Origin: CAZQEZ01 sp964592475
Lineage (GTDB): Bacteria; Bacteroidota; Bacteroidia; Cytophagales; Cyclobacteriaceae
Direction: 5' to 3'
DNA length: 8,362 nt
NCBI GenBank assembly: GCA_964592475.1
Contig: CAZQEZ010000171.1
Span: 1 to 8,362 of the forward strand
A program made the position numbers and the translations under genes. Below, piece after piece: positions 1 to 7,766 of the stretch; the stretch's first letter is position 1, and every line of letters starts with the position of its first letter. The notes beneath the pieces are model-generated. The model worked only from the letters and a program-made list of their open reading frames with translations. It did no database searches and was not told where the DNA came from.

Positions 1-7
1 CTAATTC

Positions 8-418
8 CTAATGAGGCAACTTCTTTCTCAACAAGCCATATACCAAAGTACCAGCCAATGCGCTTAGTAAAGCTACCAATATGACTGTATAACCTGAACC
101 AATCAGTGCGTATAGCGGTCCGGGACAGGCCCCCGTTAATGCCCAACCAAAACCAAATATAATACCACCGGTTAAGGTGCCTTTGGTAAAGGCTTTGGGT
201 TGTAGATTGATTTGGTTACCATCACTGGCTTTTAATTGTAATCTTTTGATAATCAGAATTGATATAGCACCCACCACTACTGCTGAACCGATGATGCCAT
301 ACATGTGGAAAGCTTGAAAACGGAACATTTCCTGAATACGAAACCAGGAAACTACTTGAGATTTGATGAGGATAATACCAAATAAAACACCGAAAATTAG
401 AAATTTTATGTTTTTCAT
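8..418 (-). CDS. DUF6691 / YeeE-YedE-type half-transporter membrane protein (second half)
   Basis: This is a 136-residue, almost entirely hydrophobic protein with four likely membrane segments (about residues 4-18, 38-57, 82-101 and 109-129). Two stretches identify the family: MFRFQAFHMYGIIGSA near residues 31-46, and GFGWALTGACPGP near 89-101, which carries the only cysteine (Cys98). In the YeeE/YedE (TsuA-like) family, conserved cysteines in the membrane relay thiosulfate or related sulfur compounds; the CPG motif fits that role by family analogy. Full-length members hold two related halves in one chain. Here the halves are separate genes, and this one starts only 3 nt after the stop of its partner, so the two are probably co-translated and assemble together. 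The ATG at 418-416 and the TAG stop at 10-8 are both inside the window. The family call is firm. The transported substrate is inference: thiosulfate, sulfide-derived species or another sulfur compound. Confidence 0.92.
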   Translation of the reverse strand: MKNIKFLIFGVLFGIILIKSQVVSWFRIQEMFRFQAFHMYGIIGSAVVVGAISILIIKRLQLKASDGNQINLQPKAFTKGTLTGGIIFGFGWALTGACPGPLYALIGSGYTVILVALLSALAGTLVYGLLRKKLPH

Positions 419-421
419 TAT

Positions 422-979
422 TTAATTGATTAGGATAGGAAGAAGAAAATGAGTTACAACAAGACCACCAATAAAAAAGCCTACTACTGCTACCAATGAT
501 ACCCAGCTAAGGTTACTTAGGCCCATAATAGCATGGCCTGAGGTGCAACCATTGGCATAACGTGTACCAAACCCGACTAAAAAGCCACCTAACACGATGA
601 ATATCAACCCTTTGAGGCTTAGCAAACTTTCCCAGCTAAAAATAGATCGGGGCAGCATACCATCTACGTCATTAATGCCAATAGCCCGCAAATCGGCAAC
701 TGTAGCAGCTGAAATAATTATTTCTTCTTCTGAAAAGAAAAAGCTTGCAATTAATCCTCCTAGAATGACGCCCCCCACGAAAAATAAATTCCAGCGATAG
801 TCTTTCCAATTGTATTTAAAAAACTCGGCTTTGGTAGGTATTACTGCCGCACACATGTGCCGTAGCGAAGAACTGATGCCAAATTGCTTATTGCCAAAAA
901 CCAAAAGTAACGGCACCATTAACCCAATCAACGGACCGCTGATATACCAGGGCCAGGGTTCGAAAATGAAGTCTAACAT
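422..979 (-). CDS. YeeE/YedE family half-transporter membrane protein (first half)
   Basis: This 185-residue inner-membrane protein has about four to five hydrophobic segments (near 13-29, 63-81, 120-140 and 157-180). The family signature GFGTRYANGCTSGHAIMGLS spans about residues 136-155 with Cys145. A second conserved-looking cysteine, Cys43, sits in SSSLRHMCAA. These match the YeeE/YedE sulfur-transport family, in which cysteines lining the membrane path handle thiosulfate. An acidic loop lies near 83-110 (FSEEE and onward). It is the first gene of a two-gene unit with the DUF6691 protein. Such split pairs often neighbour persulfide dioxygenase (metallo-beta-lactamase fold) and rhodanese genes or a BigR-type regulator; none is in this window, though more could lie below position 1. 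No Shine-Dalgarno sequence precedes the ATG at 979-977, as is usual in Bacteroidota. The family is clear; the substrate is inferred. Confidence 0.93.
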   Translation of the reverse strand: MLDFIFEPWPWYISGPLIGLMVPLLLVFGNKQFGISSSLRHMCAAVIPTKAEFFKYNWKDYRWNLFFVGGVILGGLIASFFFSEEEIIISAATVADLRAIGINDVDGMLPRSIFSWESLLSLKGLIFIVLGGFLVGFGTRYANGCTSGHAIMGLSNLSWVSLVAVVGFFIGGLVVTHFLLPILIN

Positions 980-1076
980 ATCATGAAAAATTTATAAATT
1001 ATTATGAGTGAACTAACCTACTAAAGGAATTAATAGTTTTAATATATCAAAGATTTTTTTTCTAGCCATGCTAAGT

Positions 1077-1108
1077 AAAAAATGGGCAGAAATGCATCCG
1101 CCCATTTT
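1077..1108 (-). terminator. Intrinsic terminator after the efflux operon
   Basis: Read on the minus strand, a perfect 9-bp stem (AAAATGGGC at 1108-1100 pairing with GCCCATTTT at 1087-1079) encloses a 12-nt loop. It is followed directly by a T-run (TTTTTT at 1082-1077, partly inside the stem). It begins about 40 nt past the TAA of the RND permease gene and ends about 100 nt before the YeeE-type gene, so it separates the two transcription units. The plus strand has only a four-T run after the stem and would terminate less well. Confidence 0.82.
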
Positions 1109-1148
1109 AACTTAAACCTAAATAAATATGAGAACTAAATCTCTATAC

Positions 1149-4100
1149 TTATGCTACTGTAGCAGCAGCTTCCTTTTTCTTGTTATTTTTCAACTTATCG
1201 GCTAACAAGTACATTACCGGTACCACTATTAAAGTAAGGAAAGTAGAAAACGATAAACCAAAAATCACTGTCCATGCCATTGGACCCCAAAAAGCCGCGT
1301 TGTCGCCACCCATGTAAAAGTTAGGATCAAACTCGGTGAAAAGCGTTATAAAATTGAGGTTCATACCTAAAGCAAGTGGTATTAATCCTAAGATAGTGGT
1401 AATAGCTGTTAACATCACAGGCCGGAGGCGCACCTCTCCACCTTTAATAATACTATCAAGCAAATCGCTGTAAGGCAGTTCCTCATCATCATTAAGGCCT
1501 AGCTCTTTGCGGCGTCTTGTTCTTATTAAGTTGGTATAATCAATCAAAACTATGGCGTTATTTACCACTATACCAGCCAATGAAATGATACCAATACCTG
1601 TCATAATGATTATAAAATCCATATTAAAAATGGCTAATCCAAAAAACACTCCTATGGTACTAAATAATACCGACAACATAATAATGAATGGTGTAGAAAG
1701 CGAATTGAATTGGGCCACGATAATTAATAAAATAGAAAATATCGCGATAATAAGTGCCTGCATCAGAAAAGCCTGGCTTTTGGCCTGCTCCTCCTGCTCG
1801 CCAGTAAATTTCACTTCAAATTCACCAGGGATTGTCATATCGCTTAGCAGCAATTCAAGCTCGCTTATAATTTCATTGGCATTGTAGCCTTCCTTTACAT
1901 TAGAATAAATGTTGATGGTACGCTTTAAATCTTTACGATTGATAGAACCATAGGTAGATGAAAACTTGATATCAGCTACTGAAGATATCGGAATTTGCTT
2001 AATGGTACCTTTGTTATCCCTAAAAGTTACCCGCTTGTTGAGCAGGGCATCTATATCGTAGCGGTATTCGTCTTTTAATCGTAGGTTGATAGGATATTCG
2101 TCTTCTCCATCTTTAAACTTAGATACCTCTTTACCATAAAGCGCGGTTCTTAGTTCTTCAGAAATAGATAAAGTAGATAATCCGAACCTTCTGGCCAGAT
2201 CACGATTAGGCTCTACCAGCAATTCAGGTTTCCCGGTTTGCAAATCACTTTTCAGTTCCTCGATACCTTGTATGTTGGAATTTTCAATATTATCCTGTAT
2301 TTCTCCGGCCAGATCGATCAATTTTTCAAAGTTTTCACCACTTACTTCCAGGTTTATCGGCTTACCTACCGGTGGTCCGTTTTGATCCTTATCTACCGAA
2401 ATTTGTACACCAGGGTATTTTGCCATGGCTGTTCGTATTTCTTCCAATAATTCACTGGTATTTACCCCTTCTCTTTTTTCATATTCTTTAAAAGAAACAG
2501 TAATCTTTGACCGATTGGGAGTTTCAGCTCCACCAAAGCTAAATTCGTCACCGGCACCTTCTCCCACGTTAGCAATAATTGATTCTACGGCACGCTCATG
2601 TGGCTCCATCATTCCAATTATTTCCTTTTCCAGTTTCATGGTAAAGTCATTAGTAGCTTCTATATCAGTACCTATGGGTTTTTCTATAAAAATATTGACA
2701 AAATTGGGTGTATTGGGCGGAAACAATGAAACTTCCGGTGCCCTTACATTCAATAAACCTAATGCCATTACTAATAGAAGAACCGTACCACCAAGTGCAA
2801 AATAAGGCATCCAACCGTTTGCTCCAGATAAAGCAAAGCTTAGCGATTTAAAATAATATTTTTCTAACTTAGGAAAAAACCTATTTTGAAACCAATTAAC
2901 ACCTGGCCTGAGTATATGTACATTAAATGGCATGAACAAACCTATAAGCACGGCCAAATTACCAACCCAGAAATAGCCAGTAACATAAAACGGAATGCTC
3001 AGCACGAACAAACCAATAGAAATAATTAATAATTTGCGCTTGTTAATTTGCTTTTCTTGTAGCCGCATGTACTTTGAAGTAAGCACGGGGTTAATTACCA
3101 ATGCTACAAAAAGTGATGAAGCCAAAGTGATGATCAAGGTGATAGGCATGTATTTCATAAACTCCCCCATCAGGCCTGTCCAAAATGCCAGCGGCACAAA
3201 TGCAGCCAATGTAGTAGCGGTGGAAGTGATAATTGGAAGTGCAACCTCACCCACGCCTTCTTTGGCCGCTCGTATAGGCGAATATCCTTCTTGCATTAAA
3301 CGATAAATGTTCTCTACTACTACTATGCCATTATCCACCAGCATACCCAGCGCTAGTATTAAAGAGAATAGCACGATCATGTTGGCTGAGTAGCCGATCG
3401 AATTTAATATCATAAATGCCATGAACATAGATAGGGGAATGGCAATACCTACAAACATTGCATTGCGCAGGCCCATGAAAAACATCAGTACAAGCGTAAC
3501 CAGAAGCACACCCATGATGATACTGTTTTCCAGGTTATCTACGATATTTTTGGTGTACTTCGACTGATCTCCGGTAATAGAAATATTCAAATCTTCAGGA
3601 AAACGGGTTTGACCAGCAGTTTCCGTTAATTGTTTTATCTGATTAGCAGTAGTAATTAAGTTTTCTCCTTTTCTTTTAACTACTTCCAGGGTAACCACCG
3701 GCAGCAGGCTGCTTCGCGAATAACTCTGTGGCTCTTCGTAGGTATCACGCACTTCTGCCACATCTTTCAAGTAAACTATTTTACCGTTTTCATCAGAGAC
3801 TATTACCTCTTCTAGCTGCTGGGGGTCATTAAACTCACCATCAATCCTGAGCGAACGCCTGAATTCATTGGCCAAAATATTACCTCCTGACATAGTGATA
3901 TTTTCTGCTGCTACAGCATTATTAATATCTTTAAAGCTCACTTGCATGGCTTCCATTTTATGAATGTCGGCATCAATTCTTATTTCGCGCTCTCGGGCTC
4001 CTCTTATATCCGCACTGGATATTTCAGACATTTTTTCAATTTCCTCTTCCAGGTATTCGGCAAACTTTTTTAGTTCGGCAATGCTGTAATCACCCGAAAT

Positions 4101-4580
4101 ATTGACAAACATGATCGGCAATTCGGTCAAATCAACATCCGTAACAGAAGGGTCTCGTTCCAAATCATCAGGTAATTCATTTTTGGCTTTATCCACAGCA
4201 TCTTTTACATCTTGCAATGCTTTAGGAATATCTTCCTCGGGGTTAAACTCCACGATAATTACCGAATAATCCTGAAGCGATTGTGAAGAAATATCCTTTA
4301 TACCACTAATGGATTTTATTTCTTTCTCAATCGGACGTGTTACCAAATTTTCAATATCTACCGGTGAATTGCCTGGATATTGGGTACTTACAACTATAGT
4401 AGGCATTACAATATCGGGAAAACTCTCTTTAGGGATGCTAATGTAGGATATCACCCCAAATAAGCCTATAATAAAGGTCAGGATCATCACGCTGGTACGA
4501 TTATTAACCGCCAGCGAGCTTAGCCCAAACTCTTTTATCACGCTCTTTTTCTGTTGGTTGTTTTGTTGTTGATTTTCCAT
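1149..4580 (-). CDS. RND-superfamily efflux permease (inner-membrane pump, AcrB-like HAE type)
   Basis: This 1143-residue proton-driven exporter is the inner-membrane pump of a tripartite efflux complex. The layout is the RND internal duplication: TM1 about 30-49 followed by FPDIVMPTIVVSTQYPG (54-70), a large periplasmic domain to about 345, TM2-TM6 about 350-503, TM7 about 591-613, a second periplasmic domain to about 935, and TM8-TM12 about 938-1127. TM4 has GMLVDNGIVVVENIYR, with Asp416 at the position of AcrB Asp407 but Asn417 in place of Asp408. TM10 has GIVVNNAIVLIDY, with Asn1007 where AcrB has Lys940. RLRPVMLTA (1051-1059) marks TM11. It is longer than AcrB (about 1050) because of extra sequence at 505-590, with two additional hydrophobic stretches (about 515-535 and 537-553), and a longer TM11-TM12 loop (about 1074-1100). 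The N-terminus is Gln/Asn-rich (MENQQQNNQQ). It is the last gene of the operon, 22 nt after the adaptor gene. Substrate (drugs, bile salts, lipids, metals) is not determinable; the heavy-metal type is less likely given the overall HAE-like motifs. Confidence 0.97.
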   Translation of the reverse strand: MENQQQNNQQKKSVIKEFGLSSLAVNNRTSVMILTFIIGLFGVISYISIPKESFPDIVMPTIVVSTQYPGNSPVDIENLVTRPIEKEIKSISGIKDISSQSLQDYSVIIVEFNPEEDIPKALQDVKDAVDKAKNELPDDLERDPSVTDVDLTELPIMFVNISGDYSIAELKKFAEYLEEEIEKMSEISSADIRGAREREIRIDADIHKMEAMQVSFKDINNAVAAENITMSGGNILANEFRRSLRIDGEFNDPQQLEEVIVSDENGKIVYLKDVAEVRDTYEEPQSYSRSSLLPVVTLEVVKRKGENLITTANQIKQLTETAGQTRFPEDLNISITGDQSKYTKNIVDNLENSIIMGVLLVTLVLMFFMGLRNAMFVGIAIPLSMFMAFMILNSIGYSANMIVLFSLILALGMLVDNGIVVVENIYRLMQEGYSPIRAAKEGVGEVALPIITSTATTLAAFVPLAFWTGLMGEFMKYMPITLIITLASSLFVALVINPVLTSKYMRLQEKQINKRKLLIISIGLFVLSIPFYVTGYFWVGNLAVLIGLFMPFNVHILRPGVNWFQNRFFPKLEKYYFKSLSFALSGANGWMPYFALGGTVLLLVMALGLLNVRAPEVSLFPPNTPNFVNIFIEKPIGTDIEATNDFTMKLEKEIIGMMEPHERAVESIIANVGEGAGDEFSFGGAETPNRSKITVSFKEYEKREGVNTSELLEEIRTAMAKYPGVQISVDKDQNGPPVGKPINLEVSGENFEKLIDLAGEIQDNIENSNIQGIEELKSDLQTGKPELLVEPNRDLARRFGLSTLSISEELRTALYGKEVSKFKDGEDEYPINLRLKDEYRYDIDALLNKRVTFRDNKGTIKQIPISSVADIKFSSTYGSINRKDLKRTINIYSNVKEGYNANEIISELELLLSDMTIPGEFEVKFTGEQEEQAKSQAFLMQALIIAIFSILLIIVAQFNSLSTPFIIMLSVLFSTIGVFFGLAIFNMDFIIIMTGIGIISLAGIVVNNAIVLIDYTNLIRTRRRKELGLNDDEELPYSDLLDSIIKGGEVRLRPVMLTAITTILGLIPLALGMNLNFITLFTEFDPNFYMGGDNAAFWGPMAWTVIFGLSFSTFLTLIVVPVMYLLADKLKNNKKKEAAATVA

Positions 4581-4602
4581 GTTTAAATTTCTTTGGATAA
4601 AT

Positions 4603-5757
4603 TTATATTGTAGACTCCACTTCTTGTACTACAGTTCCATCTGTTACTTCTCTAAATCCTTCATCGATCAACAATTCGTCGCCGCTAAGTCCTTCCTCTA
4701 CCAAAGTTTTGTTTTTGTAAGTTTTTCCTTTTTCTATTTTGATCTTTTTTGCAATGTTTAAGTTGTCAGAATTTTGCAGCACATAAATATAATCACCGTG
4801 TTTATCCATCTGAATTAAATTTGTAGGTACGATAACTGCATTGTCTTTTTCAAAATCTTTCAACTTTACTACTGAAATCATATTAGGCTTGACCATATAA
4901 TCTGTCTGAGGTAATTCGATTTCAATTGAAAAAGTACGGTTGTTTACATCTATCACTTTACTCACTGCTGAAATCTTCGATTCAAACTCCTTGTTGAGGG
5001 AAGGAAAAGTAACAATCGCAGGCTGACCAGCTTTAAACTTGCCTACAAAAGCTTCTGACAGTTCTACATCGATATACATATTGCTTAAGCTTATCATCCG
5101 TATCATGGGGGAGCCTGGCTGCGCCATTTCCCCTTCACGTACAAATACTTTATCAATACTGCCACTGAAAGGTGCGGTAACATTGGCCTGTTTCAATTGA
5201 GACCTAAGCGTAGCCAATTTATTTTGTAGGGATTCTTTAGCATTTTTGGCTTCCAAATACTGCACTTCAGTACCTATATTCTTTTCCCAAAGATTTTTAC
5301 GTTTTTGAAATACTGAAGTGGCCAATTCAAGATTGGTTTCAACCTCATTAATATTGTTTCTTAGTATTTCATCATCGAGCTTGAGCAATAACTGACCACG
5401 GCGCACATCCTGGCCTTCTTTCACGTAAATATTTTTGATGTTGCCCATTGTTTCGGCACTCAAGGTTATGTTTTTTCTGCTTTCTACCGAGCCACTAGCC
5501 TCTACAAAATGTTGAAATTTATCCTTTTCAATTGGTAAAGTAGTTACTAATGTAGCTTGCCTGTTAGCTTTGGCAAATTCAGGGTCAAGCGAGGCAATTT
5601 CTTTTTCTAAAGATTCTATTTGAGTATTGAGCTCCAGTACTTCCGATTTATATTCCTTAAGCTGCTCTTTCTTTTTAGCCAGTTCGTCTTGCTGGCAAGC
5701 CCCGGCTATTACTGCAAGGCTCAAGATAATAGTTGTATACTTAATTACTTTTTTCAT
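4603..5757 (-). CDS. RND efflux periplasmic adaptor (membrane fusion protein), lipoprotein
   Basis: This 384-residue adaptor joins the RND pump to the outer-membrane channel. A lipoprotein signal peptide ends at LAVIAGAC, with Cys21 the likely lipidated residue. Next comes a charged coiled coil (about 24-60) that precedes the standard adaptor fold. The biotinyl-lipoyl half-motifs are at about 105-128 (GNIKNIYVKEGQDVRRGQLL) and 192-221 (NVTAPFSGSIDKVFVREGE). A helical hairpin lies between them (about 130-190), then a beta-barrel (about 228-300) and a membrane-proximal domain (about 305-384, with VIVPTNLI). This order is that of the HlyD_D23/AcrA-type adaptors. The gene starts 15 nt after the TolC-like gene and ends 22 nt before the permease, so it is plainly in the operon. 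The residues after Cys21 (QQDE) resemble the acidic surface-export signal described for some Bacteroidota lipoproteins, which would be odd for an adaptor. Confidence 0.97.
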   Translation of the reverse strand: MKKVIKYTTIILSLAVIAGACQQDELAKKKEQLKEYKSEVLELNTQIESLEKEIASLDPEFAKANRQATLVTTLPIEKDKFQHFVEASGSVESRKNITLSAETMGNIKNIYVKEGQDVRRGQLLLKLDDEILRNNINEVETNLELATSVFQKRKNLWEKNIGTEVQYLEAKNAKESLQNKLATLRSQLKQANVTAPFSGSIDKVFVREGEMAQPGSPMIRMISLSNMYIDVELSEAFVGKFKAGQPAIVTFPSLNKEFESKISAVSKVIDVNNRTFSIEIELPQTDYMVKPNMISVVKLKDFEKDNAVIVPTNLIQMDKHGDYIYVLQNSDNLNIAKKIKIEKGKTYKNKTLVEEGLSGDELLIDEGFREVTDGTVVQEVESTI

Positions 5758-5772
5758 GATTTCTATTATTGA

Positions 5773-7134
5773 TTAATACTCTAAAATTCCTAATGCTTTT
5801 TCAAGGTCTACTTTGGAAACCAGCACATCATAAAACGAGGCATAATAGTTGGTTTCAGCTTCTTTAAAATCGCTGTCGGCTTCTACTACTTCAAAGTTAC
5901 TGCCAACACCAGCCTGGTTTTTTTGTTTGGTTACATTATAAATTCTTTCTGCAAGCTCCACGTTTTCTTTGGTTGCTTCTAAAGTATTCAATGCATTATT
6001 GTATTCCGTTTTGGCTTGCTCTATCTGTTGCAAAATCATATTTTCAAAGGCATCAATATCATTTTCTGCTTTTTGTACATTCAATTTTGCAATTTGAATG
6101 CGATTATGCCTTTGCATACCTGAAAAAATTGGGACTGATAAAGTAACTCCGAAATTTCCGTAATTAAACCAATTATCGGAAAAATTAGTGAACTCGTTAA
6201 GCGTGTTGGTACCTGCATTATATCCAATTCCAACAGACGCGTTCAATTTAGGGTAATTGGCTACAATGTTATTTTTCAAGTCCAGTTTTTCAATTTCAAG
6301 TTGAGTTTGCACCACTCGGTAATCTTTTCTACTGCTATATTGCAAGCTGTCTTCCAACATTTGTACATTGTATGGATCCAATGTTAAATCGTTTAAAGTT
6401 CCTTCAATCAATAAGGTTTGATTGACACCCATTCCCATCTGAAATTTTAATAAAGCATAATTTAAAGCCAGCATTCGTTTAGTGTTTCCCATTTCAGCTA
6501 CAATCATGTTGTAGTTAAGCTTGATTCTGTCCACATCAATTTGCTCGGCAAAACCATTTTCTTGCATTGCATTGGTTTCATAGAGTAAAGTATCTAATCG
6601 ATTGAAGTTGGACTGCATGAGGTCCAACCGCTCTTTCGCGATCAAAACTCCATAATAAGCTTTCATTACATTAGAGGCTATTTCTTCTTCGGTAGCTTCT
6701 TTTGATCTCCTGGAGAGATCTTGGTAAGTATTGGCCGCTTGCAAACCCACCAGATAAGAACCATCGAATAAGATTTGTGAAATATTAATACCTGCAGAAC
6801 CGGTATGTTGAACCCCAAATCTAACAGGTGTAGGAGGTGCACCAGGTTCTGCATTAGAATCAAAAAATACTGCGGGTAGAAAGACCGTTTGTATGGCAAA
6901 ATTATTCATATAGCTCACTTCACCATTTACTTGTGGTAATCCTATGCCTACTGTTTCTTTTACCTGACGTTTACCAATTTGTACGTCTAGTTGCGCATTT
7001 TGGATATCGTAGGAATTATTTAATGCATACTCGATACATTCCTCTAAACTGAAACTAAACGTTTCTTTTTCCTGCGCCATCGTGTTGGCTGCCATAGTTA
7101 GTACAATTAATGTAGATAAAATTTTCAATTTCAT
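5773..7134 (-). CDS. TolC family outer-membrane efflux channel
   Basis: This 453-residue outer-membrane factor is the exit duct of the tripartite pump. A Sec signal peptide with a likely cleavage after Ala20 (NTMA|QEKE) is followed by SFSLEECIEYALNNSYDIQ, the usual start of an OEP domain. Two related OEP repeats are visible, about 28-233 and 262-450. Each has long amphipathic helices and a short strand region: NISQILFDGSYLVGLQAA (117-134) and LSVPIFSGMQRHNRIQIAK (332-350). The second helix pair includes GSNFEVVEADSDFKEAETNY (411-430), a typical TolC-family position. No lipidation cysteine follows the signal peptide, unlike OprM-type channels. Length is normal for the family. Its ATG overlaps the TGA of the TetR gene by 4 nt (ATGA), so translation is probably coupled to that of the regulator. 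Confidence 0.97.
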   Translation of the reverse strand: MKLKILSTLIVLTMAANTMAQEKETFSFSLEECIEYALNNSYDIQNAQLDVQIGKRQVKETVGIGLPQVNGEVSYMNNFAIQTVFLPAVFFDSNAEPGAPPTPVRFGVQHTGSAGINISQILFDGSYLVGLQAANTYQDLSRRSKEATEEEIASNVMKAYYGVLIAKERLDLMQSNFNRLDTLLYETNAMQENGFAEQIDVDRIKLNYNMIVAEMGNTKRMLALNYALLKFQMGMGVNQTLLIEGTLNDLTLDPYNVQMLEDSLQYSSRKDYRVVQTQLEIEKLDLKNNIVANYPKLNASVGIGYNAGTNTLNEFTNFSDNWFNYGNFGVTLSVPIFSGMQRHNRIQIAKLNVQKAENDIDAFENMILQQIEQAKTEYNNALNTLEATKENVELAERIYNVTKQKNQAGVGSNFEVVEADSDFKEAETNYYASFYDVLVSKVDLEKALGILEY

Positions 7135-7748
7135 TTTTCTTGTTGTTTGATCAATTGTTTTTCTAATAGTTCTTTTCCTTTTATAGTTAAAATACCGTAA
7201 ATAAAGTGTTCCGCAAGCTGCTTATGTACTTCTGTAAAGTCAAATTTATCGCGGGGAAATATATCATCATTGAATGAGAGCTGAATTATTTCCAATCGCA
7301 TGGTAGCTAAAATTTCAGCATTGATATCAGGCCTGAAAACTCCTTCGGCTATGCCTCTTTTTAGACTAGTTAAAATTGATTTATAAAAAACTTTATTTTT
7401 ATATTCGAGATATACCTCCCAGCCCTTTTTGTAATATTTTCTTAAATCGAGAAAAACCGCCGGGTTGGTTTTCATATGATTTTCTTTCATGCAGCGAGTC
7501 ATCATGATCAACTCTTCAATTATGTTTGCTGCCTTTGACTGTATTTCTTCTATTTGGTTTTTTTCTCTTGCCATATGGCTGTGAGCTACCTTTACTACAA
7601 TCTCGGTTTTATCTTTGAAGTATTGATAAATTGTTTTTTTTGAAATTGCCAAATCCCTGGCAATGTCATCCATGGTGACACTTTTTATACCGTACTTCAT
7701 AAAAAGTCCTTCGGCACTTGCTATTATCTTTTGTGCTATTTCTTCCAC
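7131..7748 (-). CDS. TetR/AcrR family transcriptional regulator, probable local repressor
   Basis: This is a 205-residue TetR-family protein. The N-terminal DNA-binding domain covers about residues 1-55: helix 1 AQKIIASAEGLFMKYG, then the helix-turn-helix VTMDDIARDLAISKKTIYQYFKDK (about 24-47). The C-terminal helical part (60-205) is the divergent ligand and dimer domain and gives no clue to the ligand. Length is typical. The start chosen is GTG at 7748-7746: an in-frame TAG lies 15 nt upstream (7766-7764), and the next internal ATG (Met17) would destroy helix 1. A weak purine stretch, GAAAGA, lies about 10-15 nt before the GTG. The gene is the first of the efflux operon and overlaps the channel gene by 4 nt. 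A palindrome directly upstream is its likely operator, so negative autoregulation of the whole operon is inferred, with relief by a substrate of the pump. Confidence 0.96.
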   Translation of the reverse strand: MEEIAQKIIASAEGLFMKYGIKSVTMDDIARDLAISKKTIYQYFKDKTEIVVKVAHSHMAREKNQIEEIQSKAANIIEELIMMTRCMKENHMKTNPAVFLDLRKYYKKGWEVYLEYKNKVFYKSILTSLKRGIAEGVFRPDINAEILATMRLEIIQLSFNDDIFPRDKFDFTEVHKQLAEHFIYGILTIKGKELLEKQLIKQQEK

Positions 7749-7766
7749 GCCAATTATCTTTCGCTA

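Noticed and set aside
597..800. 67-codon plus-strand frame opposite the YeeE-type gene
   Set aside because: It is antisense to a well-supported membrane protein gene and has no family resemblance.
1048..1055. Possible -7 element AATCTTTG (minus strand) for the YeeE-type gene
   Set aside because: It has one mismatch to TAnnTTTG, and no TTG-like -33 element is found at the right distance. The gene pair must have a promoter or rely on read-through past the terminator, but this site is not convincing.
1552..3306. Several plus-strand open frames of 70-126 codons opposite the RND permease gene
   Set aside because: They lie antisense to a clearly coding gene, have low-complexity translations with no recognisable domain, and are explained by the codon pattern of the real gene.
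6678..6899. 73-codon minus-strand frame inside the TolC-like gene
   Set aside because: It is in another frame of the same strand, fully inside the channel gene, with no domain; it is a frame shadow.
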